Positions 1-12,170 of a DNA stretch of 64,000 nucleotides are shown in pieces. The notes beneath the pieces are model-generated. The model had not been told where the DNA came from, did no database searches, and saw only the letters and a list, made by a program, of their open reading frames with translations. Made by a program: the position numbers and the translations under genes. Origin of the DNA: Cyanoderma ruficeps (taxonomy: Eukaryota; Chordata; Aves; Passeriformes; Timaliidae); the NCBI GenBank assembly GCA_008694505.1, contig VZDJ01004378.1:11345472-11409471 (forward strand), written 5' to 3'. The first letter of the stretch is position 1. The number at the start of each line of letters is the position of its first letter.

Positions 1-700
1 TTGATCCATAGCCAGTTTAACTTTAATAAACTAACACCTATTTTTGAATTAGTCTCTTCGTGGCTTAAAAAAATCTGTTCTAAGATTCAAGATCTGCCTT
101 TGAGAAACTGAAAATTAAATAAGAAATACCCACAGGAAACTTGCACGTTTTTTCTAACATCTTAATTAAATCCCTCAGGTTGAGGAAAATTAATTGAAGA
201 TTTTTACCGCTTTCCCCACTAACTTTTCTTACTCCAGAGATTCAAATAAATGGAGTTTACAAATTCATCCACTACTCTGCTTTAAAACTTCATGAAACTT
301 TCCTTTTTAGTAGGAAGTTAATTAGGAATAGTTATTATTATACCTTTAATGTGGGTAAGACTCCCGAGGCACTGTAAACATTAATTAAGCCCCACAGTAC
401 CCTCTGAAGTAGATAGTACTTACCCATAGTTGAGAGAAAATAAAGTCTCCCCTCCCCACTTAAACTCTACTCCAATATCATCAAGCCAACTATAAATATG
501 CTAAAAATAAAAGAGGGGAAAGAGCATTACAAAATATTTCCTATGGCTACACTTTGCCTGAAGAAAATTTCTGAAGGCTGTGGAGTCAGTATATTAGGAA
601 CAATGCCATTTGCAACCTTCTGTTGTTTAGGTCCTTATCATCAAAAATTTGTTACCTGTTACATGAAATTTTGAGTGGTTATATAAAATACAGCCATACT

Positions 701-765
701 TAAAAAAACCAAACCAAAACAAAACAAAACAAACAAAAAACACCAAAACAACAGCCAACAAAAAA
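701..765. repeat. A-rich (CAAAA)n-like simple repeat
   Basis: The plus strand is made almost only of A and C, with repeated CAAAA and CAAA units, preceded by a seven-A run. It is a low-complexity tract. No retroposon body or polyadenylation signal is seen directly upstream, so I do not call it a tail. Confidence 0.85.
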
Positions 766-2759
766 GGAGTTTGGATGTTTTTCAGTTCACCTGATAAAAA
801 ATTATCTTGGATAGTCCAAACATTTTTGGTTAAGTTGAATGTTTCTGGGAATTTAATGTTTTTGGACAACTCAGGGATTCTTTGAAGACCTGAGCACAAC
901 AGTACCACATATCTCTTATACTAATATGCTTTAGTAGAAACAAGGATGCAAAAGCTTAATACATTTGCATCACATGAATATTGTACTGGAATACTGGCAG
1001 AGCTCTTGCAAGATGAAACAACAGACAAATCACAATGGCTCTAAGACTTTCACACGGTTCTGGCCTATGAAAGACACTAATGTCAGCTGCAGCTTGCAGG
1101 GCTGTTGCTTGGGAGCTTCCGGGAACAACAAATAGCACAGTGTTGGTGCCTTTGGGTGTTGCAAACTACTGTATTATCAGCTGCAGTGCCGTGTTCCCCT
1201 GATGAAGAAAACAGATCCAGAAATGAGTAATCATTTTAAACTCCCTCTTTTCTCATACCAAAAGTTTCCTTAAATTTAATTGATTTTTTTTTTTTTTACT
1301 TTTTTGTCACAGTAGCTCACAAATCGTCTGTTAAAATGCATTGTGCACTTATGTGCTTCAGGTAAAGTGCCTTTGCTGCTCACAGAACTGACAGATGGTT
1401 TTTGTGTCCTTTTCAGAGTTCTGGAGCTTCAAACACCAAACTGGCCAGGCACAGCAGGCCTGATCCAAACTCTGTCAACATAAAAAAAGGGCTTCTTTCA
1501 CCTTTAGTGGGTTCCCATCTTCTGCTTTGCAAATAGTTGTGCATCTCAACTTGCAGCTGAACTGGCAAATCAAACAAGGCTTGGGTCCCCACAGGAAAAC
1601 TCCCTGACCCCAAAACCTCCCCTCCCAAAGGGGGTGTCCACACACATGCTGCCAGCTGTGCAGACCCTTGACAATTTTACTCATGTTCCAGGAACAGCTT
1701 GGGCCAAAGCCAGCTGGGACCCCTTCGTCTGGGAATCACTGCACAGCTGTGCTTCTGCCTCTGCTTGAGTCTGTTCAGTTTAATGAGATGTGCTTTGCAT
1801 GGGGAGTGAATATAGACACAATGAGCACAGCATCTGTCAGATACTGAAATCTAGGTGTGAGTGAGGGAGAGGAGACCACAGCAAGGTCACTTCTTGGACC
1901 ATTGGTTGAGTTGGGTACCTGGTCCCAAGAACAGTCCTTGCTGTAAAGCATAAAGGGTTATTTTATACTTTATTTGACAGACTGAGGTTTTAAGAAACTT
2001 ACACATTCACTGCAAATAGTTTTACCAGAACCACATCAGCCAATGGAGGCATTAGAACTGAGATTAGATTTTTTTAAATAGATTTTGATTATTTTTTACA
2101 GATTTTTATAATTTTTTTCTTTTTCTTAAAAGGGAGCAGAACCAAACTGCAAACTTTGGACCCAAACGTCAAACCCTTGGCTGTATTCCACCAGTTATTT
2201 CACAGGTCTTCTTCATACTATGCCACAGTAATAAGAAAGATAAGTATGTGGGCAGGTTAGTAAAAGTAATTAAGTGTAGCCAAGTGATAAGTGGGGAATG
2301 GCTTGTATGGAATGATTTAAGTGACTTTTAACATATCAGTAGTTTAAAAAAAAAATATGTGACTGCCTTCAATTATTTATTTCATTATATCACAATTTTA
2401 CAAATTATAGATTTTACTCAGATATCATAGGTTTGGCCAAGACTTTATGAAGATTGTGGGAATACAATAATAACTATAAACTGATCAGATCAAAGGTCCA
2501 GAAGCCTGTATCCAAGCCTGTGAACTAGAAGAAGCTTAAGAGAAAGCATAGAAACAGGATAAGCATTTAATGACAATACCCTGGCCCAGTCTTTCAACAT
2601 CAGTAATTTGTGCTGAAGGTGCTTCCTAACCCAGCAGTAGTGGCTTCTGTTTCATAGTCCAAGATGAGTTTTTCATCCATGAATTCATCTAATTTCTTTA
2701 AAAATTTGATAAGCTGCTATGATCTGCAATGACTCATAGTTGTAAGTGAACGAGGACCG

Positions 2760-2819
2760 TATCTTTTTGTTCAATTTGAATTTACCACCTATCTTTTTGT
2801 TCAATTTGCATTGACCACC
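2760..2819. repeat. 30-bp tandem duplication, two copies
   Basis: Two adjacent 30-bp copies, 2760-2789 and 2790-2819, both begin TATCTTTTTGTTCAATTTG and end ACCACC, with two mismatches between them. This is a single local tandem duplication in otherwise unique DNA. The few differences suggest it is fairly recent. Confidence 0.9.
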
Positions 2820-4577
2820 TAGGTTGGCCTGGTCTTTTTTTTTTTTTTGGAAACATTGTTGATCTGCAATAAAAAAGACAGTGATTCCCCCCTGCCCCTC
2901 CCCCTTCTTTTAGGCTCCTGAATTTTACCACATTTTTCCAAAAGAGGGAAAGACGACATACTTGATGCCCTGCTCTGATTGCCAGGCTCTGCGGCAGCAG
3001 GGCTTGGAGCAAGTTGCTGCCTTGTTGGAAAGGGCAGATGAGAACTGGTATTGGCTGCCCCACTGGTCCTCTCCCTGACCCACCACCACATGTATGAGGG
3101 CAAGGATGCCCATCACTGAGGGCTGTGCTGCAGCTGCAGGTAGTGGGAGCTGCCTCCTGGATTAGGCATTACCACTGGCACCAGTGCCTCAGGTCAGAAT
3201 TTGCTGTGAAATTTCTGAAGAGGGAAGTTCTTATCATCATCGTTGGACACAGTCTGGCATAACTGCTAAGGTTTGGCAGAGGCTTTCATGAAATTCACTT
3301 CTAAAAAAATCTTAGAGGGTGGTGGGCTTTCATCAGCAAGGGACAAGCACTGCTTGGCACAGTGTCCTTGCTGTGATCTATGCTATAGCTGCAGGAGGTT
3401 TTGTGCTTGGACTAGGAAAAGGTAACCACTATACTTTTTTCACTCACATCAGCATTCTTCCCTTTCTGTGTCTGTACTGCTTAGCCAAGGAAAATGACAA
3501 AAAAAACCCCAAATAAACAAACCAAAACAGTGTGAAAGTAACACCACTAACTGTATTTTATCTTTGCTGACTGAAAGTTAATCCATATATATGCAAAAAT
3601 CTGATGCTTCAGTTTACTGGGAGAGACAGACCCATAATAGAATCTAATGAGCAATATTGCTTCACAATAGCAGGGCTTTGTCATCTTTTGTCTAACTCTG
3701 ACCTACATCAGCCTTTTAGTGAGGTTAAAATTCCTAGCACAAATGACAGGAATTTTCCTCAAAGCTTTTGTAGAAAAATGGATTTGACACAGATAAAAAA
3801 AAAATCTAAGCAGGTTTTGAGGTCTCAGGGAGCTGTGCTCATTAATTATTTGAAAGTGATGCTATCCACAGGCTGAAAACTCAAAAATCTGTGTAAGAGT
3901 GCAGTTTTTCTCTAAATAATGTATATTTATGTAGAATTGTTGGCTTTTTCATTATAAGAATGAATATTATTTTCCTTTCTTTCCTTTCATATCTCATATT
4001 TCTTTTTTATTTTTCTGTGAGACTGGGAAGTTGTAGCTCATCCCAAATTTCAGATCCCTTCTTTTCATTTTGAACCTTATGCACAAAGTGAAACCTGGTG
4101 AAATTTCAAATAGTCTGCAGTTTTACAAATACACAATGCAAAAGGTAATGAATCACTGAAGATGCTCTGTAGGCAAAAGGAAAACTCCTTGCTGAGAGTG
4201 GGGACAGACAGGGACCCAGCAAAAGTCCTTATTCTAACTATTCCTGCACCTTCAGAAGATGCACTGTGAAAAGACATGGACTTTGCTGAAAACAGAGCAA
4301 ATAAATCCCTGTCAGTTTCTGAAATTTTTCTAAAGAGAGGGGACCAGTTAGCTAATCTTGGAAGACAAGAGTTGTGAGAGAGAACAATGGTGTTGAACAA
4401 TGGCTTTCCCTTTTCTTGTCCCCAGTTCAGCACTATCTGTAAAATGTGACCAGATCATTCCTTGGAACAGGTCTTCTGATGTAGACAGATACATGCAAGA
4501 AATACATTGCCTTCCTGAGAAGGCAGAAACTGAACAGATTGGCAGAAGAAATATCTGTGGTTCCTAACTCATCAATA

Positions 4578-4632
4578 CTGTCACAAACTACATAAATACT
4601 GTCATAAACTACTATTTCTGTCATAAACTACA
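4578..4632. repeat. Degenerate three-copy repeat (period 19-21 bp)
   Basis: The motif CTGTCAYAAACTAC occurs three times, starting at 4578, 4599 and 4618. The spacer between copies varies (21 then 19 bp). It is a small, partly decayed tandem array with no sign of function. Confidence 0.8.
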
Positions 4633-5109
4633 TTCCACAAGTTTCATTTTTACCATTTCGGCCCAAAAAGAAATACAGGAAGCCTTATTTAGGAGAACTT
4701 GTGTTAAAGAAGATGAACTGATAGATTTTTAAAATCTAAATGAACAACTCTGGTTGCTTTGAAAGTAGCTCCAGGCCGGTTCAAAAGCTTGTGACATTTT
4801 CAATTTACCTGCCCTAAGTTTCAAGTTAGCAGGGAGACCATGTCCTAGAAACCAAGTGTTGGGGATGGGTGCTACCTGTGGCCTTGCTGCAGCCCTGCAG
4901 GCCTCTGGATATGATGATGAAGCCAAGGAAGAGAATCTGAAGACCAGAAGGTGTGGTGTTGATGAGCTGGTATGACCTTTTCCATGGCACATGGCACTTG
5001 CCAGAAAAATGTACTTTGTAATTTCTGCACTGTGCTCAGCACTCCTCTTTGAAGCTCTGTCATTTAGAAAAATGGATGGCCTGTGTCTGCAGGAGTTTAT
5101 TCATCTCTG

Positions 5110-5290
5110 CACACATTATTCTAGTAGTTAATCACTCTGGCAGCTAAAGTTCAGATCTTATTTCCAGACTGAATTTTGTCGATATTCAGCTTCTAGGCAT
5201 TGGATACTATTATAGCTTTCCTTCCTGCTAGGTGATGCCACCACCCATCAAATTCTTCTGGATATGTTACTAAAATGAAGCCTACTCCAA
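5110..5290 (-). mobile_element. Ancient CR1-type LINE relic
   Basis: The plus strand matches, at a divergent level, the reverse complement of the segment of old CR1-like LINEs near the end of ORF2 and the 3' region. The recognisable signature is 'cagactgaattt' followed by 'agcttctaggcattggat' and a 'ctttccttcctgctagg' stretch. In reptile and bird genomes this order belongs to a CR1 copy lying on the minus strand. It is far more diverged than the other CR1 copies in the window, has no intact reading frame and lacks the tail, so it is an old fragment. The match rests on memory of the consensus; exact ends are uncertain. Confidence 0.5.
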
Positions 5291-8200
5291 TATTTAGCTC
5301 ACACCTAATTTCAGTCTTCAAGCTCTACTGTGAAGGCTGCAGGACTCTGGCAACATTAGCATGCTCTTCTCTCACTTGCTCTGTGCAGGGCCTGCCTCCT
5401 ATACTCAGAAGTGCAATGTTGAAGGATGCATTTTGCTTAAGTATTTTTATAAGAACTTGGTTTTTCTAGAACTTTCCTGTAATCCAATACTGATGCTGCT
5501 GTTTCTTCATTATTGTTGCACACAAACTTGTATTGCTAATGGTTCAAGACCACTTAACTCTGACACTCTGACTTCAGAGTAATGGATGCATCATAAAATA
5601 GGAGCTGCATAAGTTGCCTGAATCAAAAAGTCTCCAGTATGTATTTTATATTAGCTGAGACAAAACTAATTGGCTTTTCTGCATATTTGCACTCTTACAT
5701 TCTCATCAGCAGTGCACTTTGTGGAAAGCAGTTTGTAAAGCTGCAAGTATCAAGCTATCTTTAGGACACACTGGATGCAGGATTGTTTAATGACTCTTTG
5801 GCCATTTATCTCAGTGTCCAAAGAATGGCAATAAAAAAATCAGGTACCCAAAGTGGATGCCAGGAAATAACTGGAGAAAACATGATTTTAAAAGTGATAA
5901 GAGAGAGTTCAGAGCAGAAACACTGAGGAGAGAGAGAACAATAGTGGGCAGATATAAAACTTCTTCAGATACCACTCCTTAAGGCAAATACTCTCTGGGA
6001 ACCAGACATCTGTCTGGAATATCTGGCCAATATCCAGCTCTATATGTACAGTAGATATGGCCATTGATTCCCAGTCATATATTATACACCAGACTTGGAG
6101 AAGTGGAACAGAACTTATTTAACTCAGTGTGTGGAAGAAATTCTAATAATGTACTATGAAAGCCTATAAAGTGTTTTTAATAACATTTTTAATAGAGACA
6201 GAATAAAATAAATACAAATTGTAGGCTTAGAAATACAGAATGGGATCAGCATTGCAAAACTGGATCACCCAGTTTTTCTTTGCTTTCTTCTGAATACTAA
6301 CACAGTACATCCTACCTGGGGGAAGGTACAGTTGCTGTCCTTACCTACTTCAGATCTTACCTGTATCAGCTTCTTAGCCACTCCCTCACCTTTTGGCCCT
6401 TATCACTGGTCTACTTTCCTGAGATGACACCTACAGTAACAGTGCAATAAAATGCTCCAGCCATCCAGGATATGCCAAAAAATTAATGGAAAGTAAAGGG
6501 TGTTTTTTTGCACACCTAGTATTTCTTGGAGGCCTGTTGTCCTTCTAGGAAATGTTTTTCCCCTTTAAAAATAAGACACATATTATGTTTTTTATGTTTT
6601 CTTTTCTTTCTTCTTAAATATTAATGGAAAACCAGCCTATTCTTATCAAAATAACTAAAGGCCCAAAACATGATTTTAAAGATTGGCTTGTGTGACTGTC
6701 ATGAATTTGATCTTGGACAGGGTTTGTAACGTTTCAAAATAAAGCAACTGATGATACGTATTTTGGTCTTGCATTTTTAAAAGGAATTAAAGCATCTGTC
6801 TTGAAAGGGTCTTTGGCAACTATGATTATTTTTTCAAATATTAAAAATGAGCACAGCTGGCACTTCTCCAACATGAATAAAATTTCTGAACAACCTTCAT
6901 TGCCATTCATCTTGAGCATTCTTTGGAAAGACTTGGCCTTCCTTTATAACATCCCCTTTAGATATATATCTGTAAGTGTTAAATGAAGACATAGGACACA
7001 TTTCTGGGGATGTAGGAGGGGAAATTGATAGTCTGATGGTTTAGTGAAGGACATCAGTGGGTTTGTTAGCTCTTATTTGAGTAGCTCTTATTCACAGTAT
7101 ACAGAACTTATTCACAGAACTAAACGGAACATGAAATATTAGAGGCCACCCAGTATACTTAATCTTACAGGTTTGCTGTTTTCACTTTGTGTGCTTTAGT
7201 TGTCATACAAAGTTTCTCATCTTGTTGAATTTGTTTCTGTCCCTACAAACCTGAATGATGCAGTTAATAATGCCATGCTCAACCTTAGCATGTATATAAT
7301 TGCCATTTCTAATTGTTTAAAGTTACCATGGCATCTTAGCATAGATAGTACTGTGTTAATTCTAATCAGGCAAAAGGCGAAATCATATACCTTAATGGTG
7401 GGTGCCCAGTGTAAATGGCATTTTAATAACACTTTTTATTTGTGTTTACAGACATGAACAGATCAATATCTACAGTGCATTTCTGAGACTGGTAACAAAG
7501 TCTCACATGGCTCAGCCCAACGTTATATACTTGGGGGCTTCAGAGGGATGGAAAAGAAAGATCATAAAATTAAAGATGTTTATAAAAGATGATTGACGTT
7601 ATTAAGGAATCTTATAGTCTGACAAGCTAAAGATCATCAGCCTGGTTCAAAATTCCTGCAACTGGCATATGAATAATGATATTCATGAAAATAATTGTGC
7701 ATGTTTTATTTGCCTCTGGGCTCTTTAGTTATTAGGATACACTTGGGTCTTGTTTCTTACTCCTCTTTCCTACCAAGGAAGCTTTAACCTTACTCTACAA
7801 GTAGAAGTCGAAAGTCTCACCCACACATGCCCCAAGGAGTTGAAGCTACAAGAAAAACAGCTAATATTACAGGTCTCACATTTAACCACAAGAGCTGGCA
7901 GTGGTGAGCATAGCAAGGAGGCTCCCTTTTGCAGATCAGCTCCATTTCATGGTGTGACAAAGCTGCAGATGTGCCCTCACATCAGCCAAAAACATTTCAT
8001 TCCTTTCTGTGCCTGCCGCTTCCTGGTGGTGGAGTGTTGAAGATAGTTCTTCTTGTGCAATTAAAACACTGCTCTTCTCTTGCTTTCCGTATCTTCCTCG
8101 GCTCTTAAGGTCTCATACCCATTTGGGTGGGAACATCACTATTTCAGCATATGTATTTCTACAGAAGAAATTACTTGGAGAAAGACAGAGGCCAGACAAT

Positions 8201-9426
8201 GTGCCTCCAGTTGTTTTCCCCACAGACCATGCCTAAACATACATTATTCTTGCTGATTTAGCCATAAATTTCTTTCCGAAGCAACTGAAAATGCAAAGGC
8301 TAAATGAAGGGAAAAAAACCTGACGTAGACAACAGCTATGATACAAATACAAATGCAGTGAAACCCATATATTAAGGAATGGTGGAAACTCATTCAGATG
8401 AGACTAATTTATAGAGTGGCTGAAGCAAAATATTCAGCAATATTAAAAAAAGAAGTTCCTGTAGTAAAAGAGATGAGAAAATAATTTAACTGTATACTGT
8501 TGAAGTTCTGTTTCTTTATGATGAGAATAATAAATAGTATCACTAATTTTTGTTAGCTGCATACCAAAAGAAGTCAGAATGTCTCCAATGATTTTAACAT
8601 TTCTGGGAAAACAAACAGTATAAGGGAAAATATAATCAAGCTTTTCTTTCTGAATATGGACTTTAAAGATGCCTGCTTCAAAGAGGAATTTATTGATGCT
8701 GTGAGTGCTATAGAGTGACATCACTACCTAGAGAAAGTTCTCTGCTCAGATGGTCAGCACAGTTGTAAACTACAGTCTTTGCTTTCCTTTGCTGCACAGG
8801 GCTCTCTGGTGTCACCAAGACTGGTTCCTATGGAGAAGGATAAGCAGCATACAGGGGTAAGAGGGGCTGCATTTTAATTACAAAAGTCACTACACATGTA
8901 GGGATGTTTAGTTCTGGAATACTTTCTTTTTTACATAGGACTACCACTGCATGACACCCACCCCAGCTAGTTTTGACATCATGTTCTTCAGACCTTCCCA
9001 GCTCTTACTGCTGGCCAGAGTGTGTGTGTGAAAGAACCATGGTTCAAAAGGACACCTCTGGGGCAGTGATGAGCTCCTGTGGGCTTTTCCTCAGGCACAG
9101 CAGCTGCCTGATGGTCTCCCCTGGGCAGCATGGGAGCTGGGTAGTCCCTTGAGGCAACAACCTGTGCTCTGGTGTTGGGAGCATTTGCCAAGAGAGTAGG
9201 TAGGTGTGGTTCACCTCTCCCAGCAGAGCCCAGGGTGCATCACCCAGGTCCACTTCCCAGCCTGCAGCAGGGACTGTGCTGCAGCATCTGATTAGCCACG
9301 TTCTTCAAGGTCCTTTGAAGAAAGTCATGAAGACTGGCTTTTGGAAGCCAGACACATCTGGAAATTGCTGCTAGTTTCTCACATCATTAGGTAAAGATTA
9401 AAACTTGGAAGGACTGGTTTTCCCTT
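5291..9426. other. Unique AT-rich non-coding DNA
   Basis: I see no gene, RNA gene or recognisable transposon here. Open frames are 96 codons or fewer and occur on both strands. Only ordinary short homopolymers and scattered AATAAA-like hexamers are present, which are expected by chance at this base composition. Confidence 0.55.
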
Positions 9427-9688
9427 GAAGAGTTGACAGAATCACAAAATCAATTAGGCTGCAAAAGACTGCTGAGATCACTGAGTCCCACCTTTGACCA
9501 AACACCACCATGTCAACTAGACAATGGCACTCAGTGCCACCTCCAGTCTTTCCTTAAGGATGTCTTTCCAAGGATGGTGACTCCACCACCTCCCTGGGCA
9601 GTCCATTCCAATGTCTAATCACCCTTTCCGTGAAGAAATCCCTGCTAATGCCCAACCTAAACCTCTTCTGGTGCATCTTGATGCTACT
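9427..9688 (-). mobile_element. CR1 LINE 3' fragment (end of ORF2 plus tail)
   Basis: A 5'-truncated CR1 retroposon lies on the minus strand. Its 3' tail is at the left end, where AGAATCACAAAATCAA is a decayed copy of the CR1 octamer tail. Reading the minus strand, the segment encodes the C-terminus of the CR1 ORF2 polyprotein: the signature [20 protein letters not shown] followed by [11 protein letters not shown] is the conserved last part of ORF2. The segment also resembles the avian CR1 3' untranslated region. There is no endonuclease or reverse-transcriptase domain, so it cannot move. The right edge, where similarity fades into unique DNA, is approximate. Confidence 0.85.
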
Positions 9689-10859
9689 GAGCTCACAAGC
9701 TTCTCTAAGGCAGGAGACATGGAAGAAGCTGAGCATGGCGGGATATGTTTTCTTAAGTGCTTTCCTTGCAAAAAGCAAATTTAAATGCAATGAATCAGCC
9801 CTTTCCTTGACTGTAATAGCCCTGAAAAAACATGCCTAGAGCATTGGTGAGGTAGACTGGATTCCACGGTCTGCTTTACCCTGTAAACACTTGCTGGCCT
9901 AGCCCTGTTACTCATTGCCACTGATCGCATGAGGAAGAAACCAAAGGCATGTAAGGGTTTACACGATGGACTCATTAGAGTGGGAAGGAACAGGAGTTAC
10001 ACAAACCTATGTTCTTCCTGAGAAAATGACATGCATAGATTAAGTGTTTCAATTTAGTGTAGATCTGCCAGGTTAGCTTCATGTGCCTCTACAACATCTG
10101 TCAAGATGTTATGATTTTATCGATCCACATTATTTTTTCTCCATTAGCTTGAGGATTAAAGAGAAAAGATTTGGATTATGTCATGATTAATCACAGGTTA
10201 GATATTTACAGTTTGAATACATCGAAAAGATTAAAGAAATTCTGTCTTACAACCCAGCACAATATATCAGTTTGAATAGGGCTTTTTTCCATGTCACTGT
10301 TTCTACCTGATCCCCGTTAAAAGTGGAGACCTTAATTTTTACTTTTTTTTTCCAAGCTGATAATGCTGTGCATTTGACAATAATCTACCTTAACATATCC
10401 TTCCTTAGCTAGAAGATAGTAAGTACTGAGAGTGTTTTCTGCATTTGGGGAGAACATATCCTAAATTGTGTAACTAAATGAAAGAAACTGTAGAAGACAG
10501 TCAAGTTGTTTATTGAAATGCTCTCGGTACTGCAATGTTTTTAATTTCAAGGGGGATCCTAGATGTTGCATGACGTTTGATGATCCCTGCTTTGATTTGG
10601 GTGGGTTTGTCCTTGGGAAGTGTAATTATATATCTGATATGGATCTGTTCAGACAAGGTAATTCATGGCCTACTTAAGATCCTGCAAAGCTGCCAAATAA
10701 AGAGGTGTCTAAAATTACCCTTTCCTTTTTCTGATCAAGACACAATAATGCACAGGTTATTTTGTATACAGACCATTGTCTTCTTCCTTCTGAAGAACCG
10801 GATGATGATGTATTATAAGAAAATCTTAGTTGACAGTTACCATGGTTTATGGATCAGGT

Positions 10860-10885
10860 TTTAGAAAGCTGTAAAGCTTTCTAAA
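10860..10885. other. Perfect 11-bp stem-loop with GTAA loop
   Basis: TTTAGAAAGCT, then GTAA, then AGCTTTCTAAA form a perfect inverted repeat with 11-bp arms and a four-base loop. As RNA read from the plus strand, the loop would be GUAA, a member of the stable GNRA tetraloop class. Nothing nearby indicates a transcript, so this is a structural observation only. Confidence 0.9.
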
Positions 10886-11230
10886 GCCTGGAAAAATTAA
10901 GGCTGATGATAGTTTTGTTTTGGATACAAATAAATCTTAAAAGTACTTTAACATTGCTTTAAAAAATAATCTTTAATCTCTTTTGCTGATAAGAGCTTTT
11001 CATTCTCATTTGAGTACTGGCCAAATTGAGATTTCTCATTCACACAGCAACAATTTTTTTTCCTCGTCTTTTGGCCACCTAATATCTACAGGATTACTCA
11101 TGGTGTAAATCTTTATGCAGCATAGAGGCATCTCAGTCCTGCCTGTGATGTTCGTCTGGTTTCACACCTTGAGGTCTTTCCTTTATCTACTAATCTTTTT
11201 CTTTTCTCTTCTCTCTCTCCCTTTGCTGGA

Positions 11231-11291
11231 ACATCCCCATAAAGCTGGGGAACATCCCCATAAAGCTGGGGACATCCCCATAAAGCTGGGG
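11231..11291. repeat. Minisatellite, three 20-bp units
   Basis: Three nearly identical copies of a 20-bp unit start at 11231, 11252 and 11272, with one extra A between the first and second. Each unit contains CCCCA-TAAAGC-TGGGG, a 5-bp inverted repeat around a six-base loop, so every unit is itself a small hairpin. The copies are identical in the core, which suggests recent expansion. Confidence 0.95.
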
Positions 11292-11999
11292 ACATTTCAG
11301 CAGGTGGATAGTCTGAAACTTGGGTGAGTAGTGTGACATGTGTCAGATTTTGTCTTTGATCTCTTTGTTATTCAAAACTAACAAATTCTCTTATATTCAT
11401 TGGTGGAGAAAGGGAGTGGGAATAATTTCAATTTGCTCTTAAATGGATAAACTCTAAGGCAAATTAAAGTATTTGAAAAAAAAAAGGTCTATTTTTATCG
11501 ATTTGTTATGACAGGTGGGTCTCCAACTGTAAAACAAATGAGTGCTCCATGTGCTGGATTTACACAGCTGAGTGACAAGGCACAGTGTCTGCTCTGAAGT
11601 CAGAGCTCAAATTGAGATTTCCATCCTCAGGGGCCCCATGGCATCTGCCAGAGAGAAGTCCCTGCTGTTGTGTTGCTCTCATCAGCTTCTGCTTATCCTT
11701 GATCTACAGTGTGGCTTAACATCAGGTCAGTCAGAGAAGCACCCTGCTCAATAACATTTTCTTTTGGCACAAAATTCTGTAAGAATAGTTCAGGCAGCTA
11801 TTTTAGATCTCGTGGGCCAAAGGATCAGAGTACCTCCCTTCTCCACTTCCTTCCTTCAGTGTGAGCTCCCTTCACTGTCCAGCTCTTTCCAGAGTAACGT
11901 CTCTGGGTCATAGCAACATCCCAGGGAAAACAGTCTATCAGATCTTAAGGGCTGTGAAAGACTGGAAGGATTGCTGGCTTGAAACATTTTGGGTGCAGG

Positions 12000-12170
12000 T
12001 GTTGGGGAAGGGTCAGGCCAGGCCTTGCCCTGGTGAGGCAATGCCCTGCCCTGCACACCCCACCCCCTGGGGCTCTGTCCCAGCCCTGCAGTGGCACCAA
12101 TCCCTGGCACACTGGAGACAGTGCTCCACACCTGCCCCTGGAGCCCCAGCCCAGCTCCTGAGAGGCCAAA
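12000..12170. other. GC-rich patch of unknown origin
   Basis: This stretch is clearly richer in C and G than its surroundings, with many CCCTG, CCCC and GGCC blocks but few CpG dinucleotides. It opens overlapping frames on both strands. I recognise no protein, LTR or CR1 signature in it. It could be a decayed repeat or a small unmethylated remnant; the low CpG content argues against an active CpG-island promoter. Confidence 0.5.

Larger units (their letters stand above)
1..5109. other. Unique AT-rich non-coding DNA
   Basis: No gene or intact mobile element is recognised in this stretch. It holds an A-rich simple repeat near 701-765, a T14 run at 1284-1297, a 30-bp two-copy duplication at 2760-2819 and a degenerate three-copy repeat at 4578-4632, all listed separately. 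The open frames here (118 codons at most) are scattered over both strands, show no recognisable domain, and have no consistent splice-site and frame pattern that would suggest exons. Confidence 0.6.
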
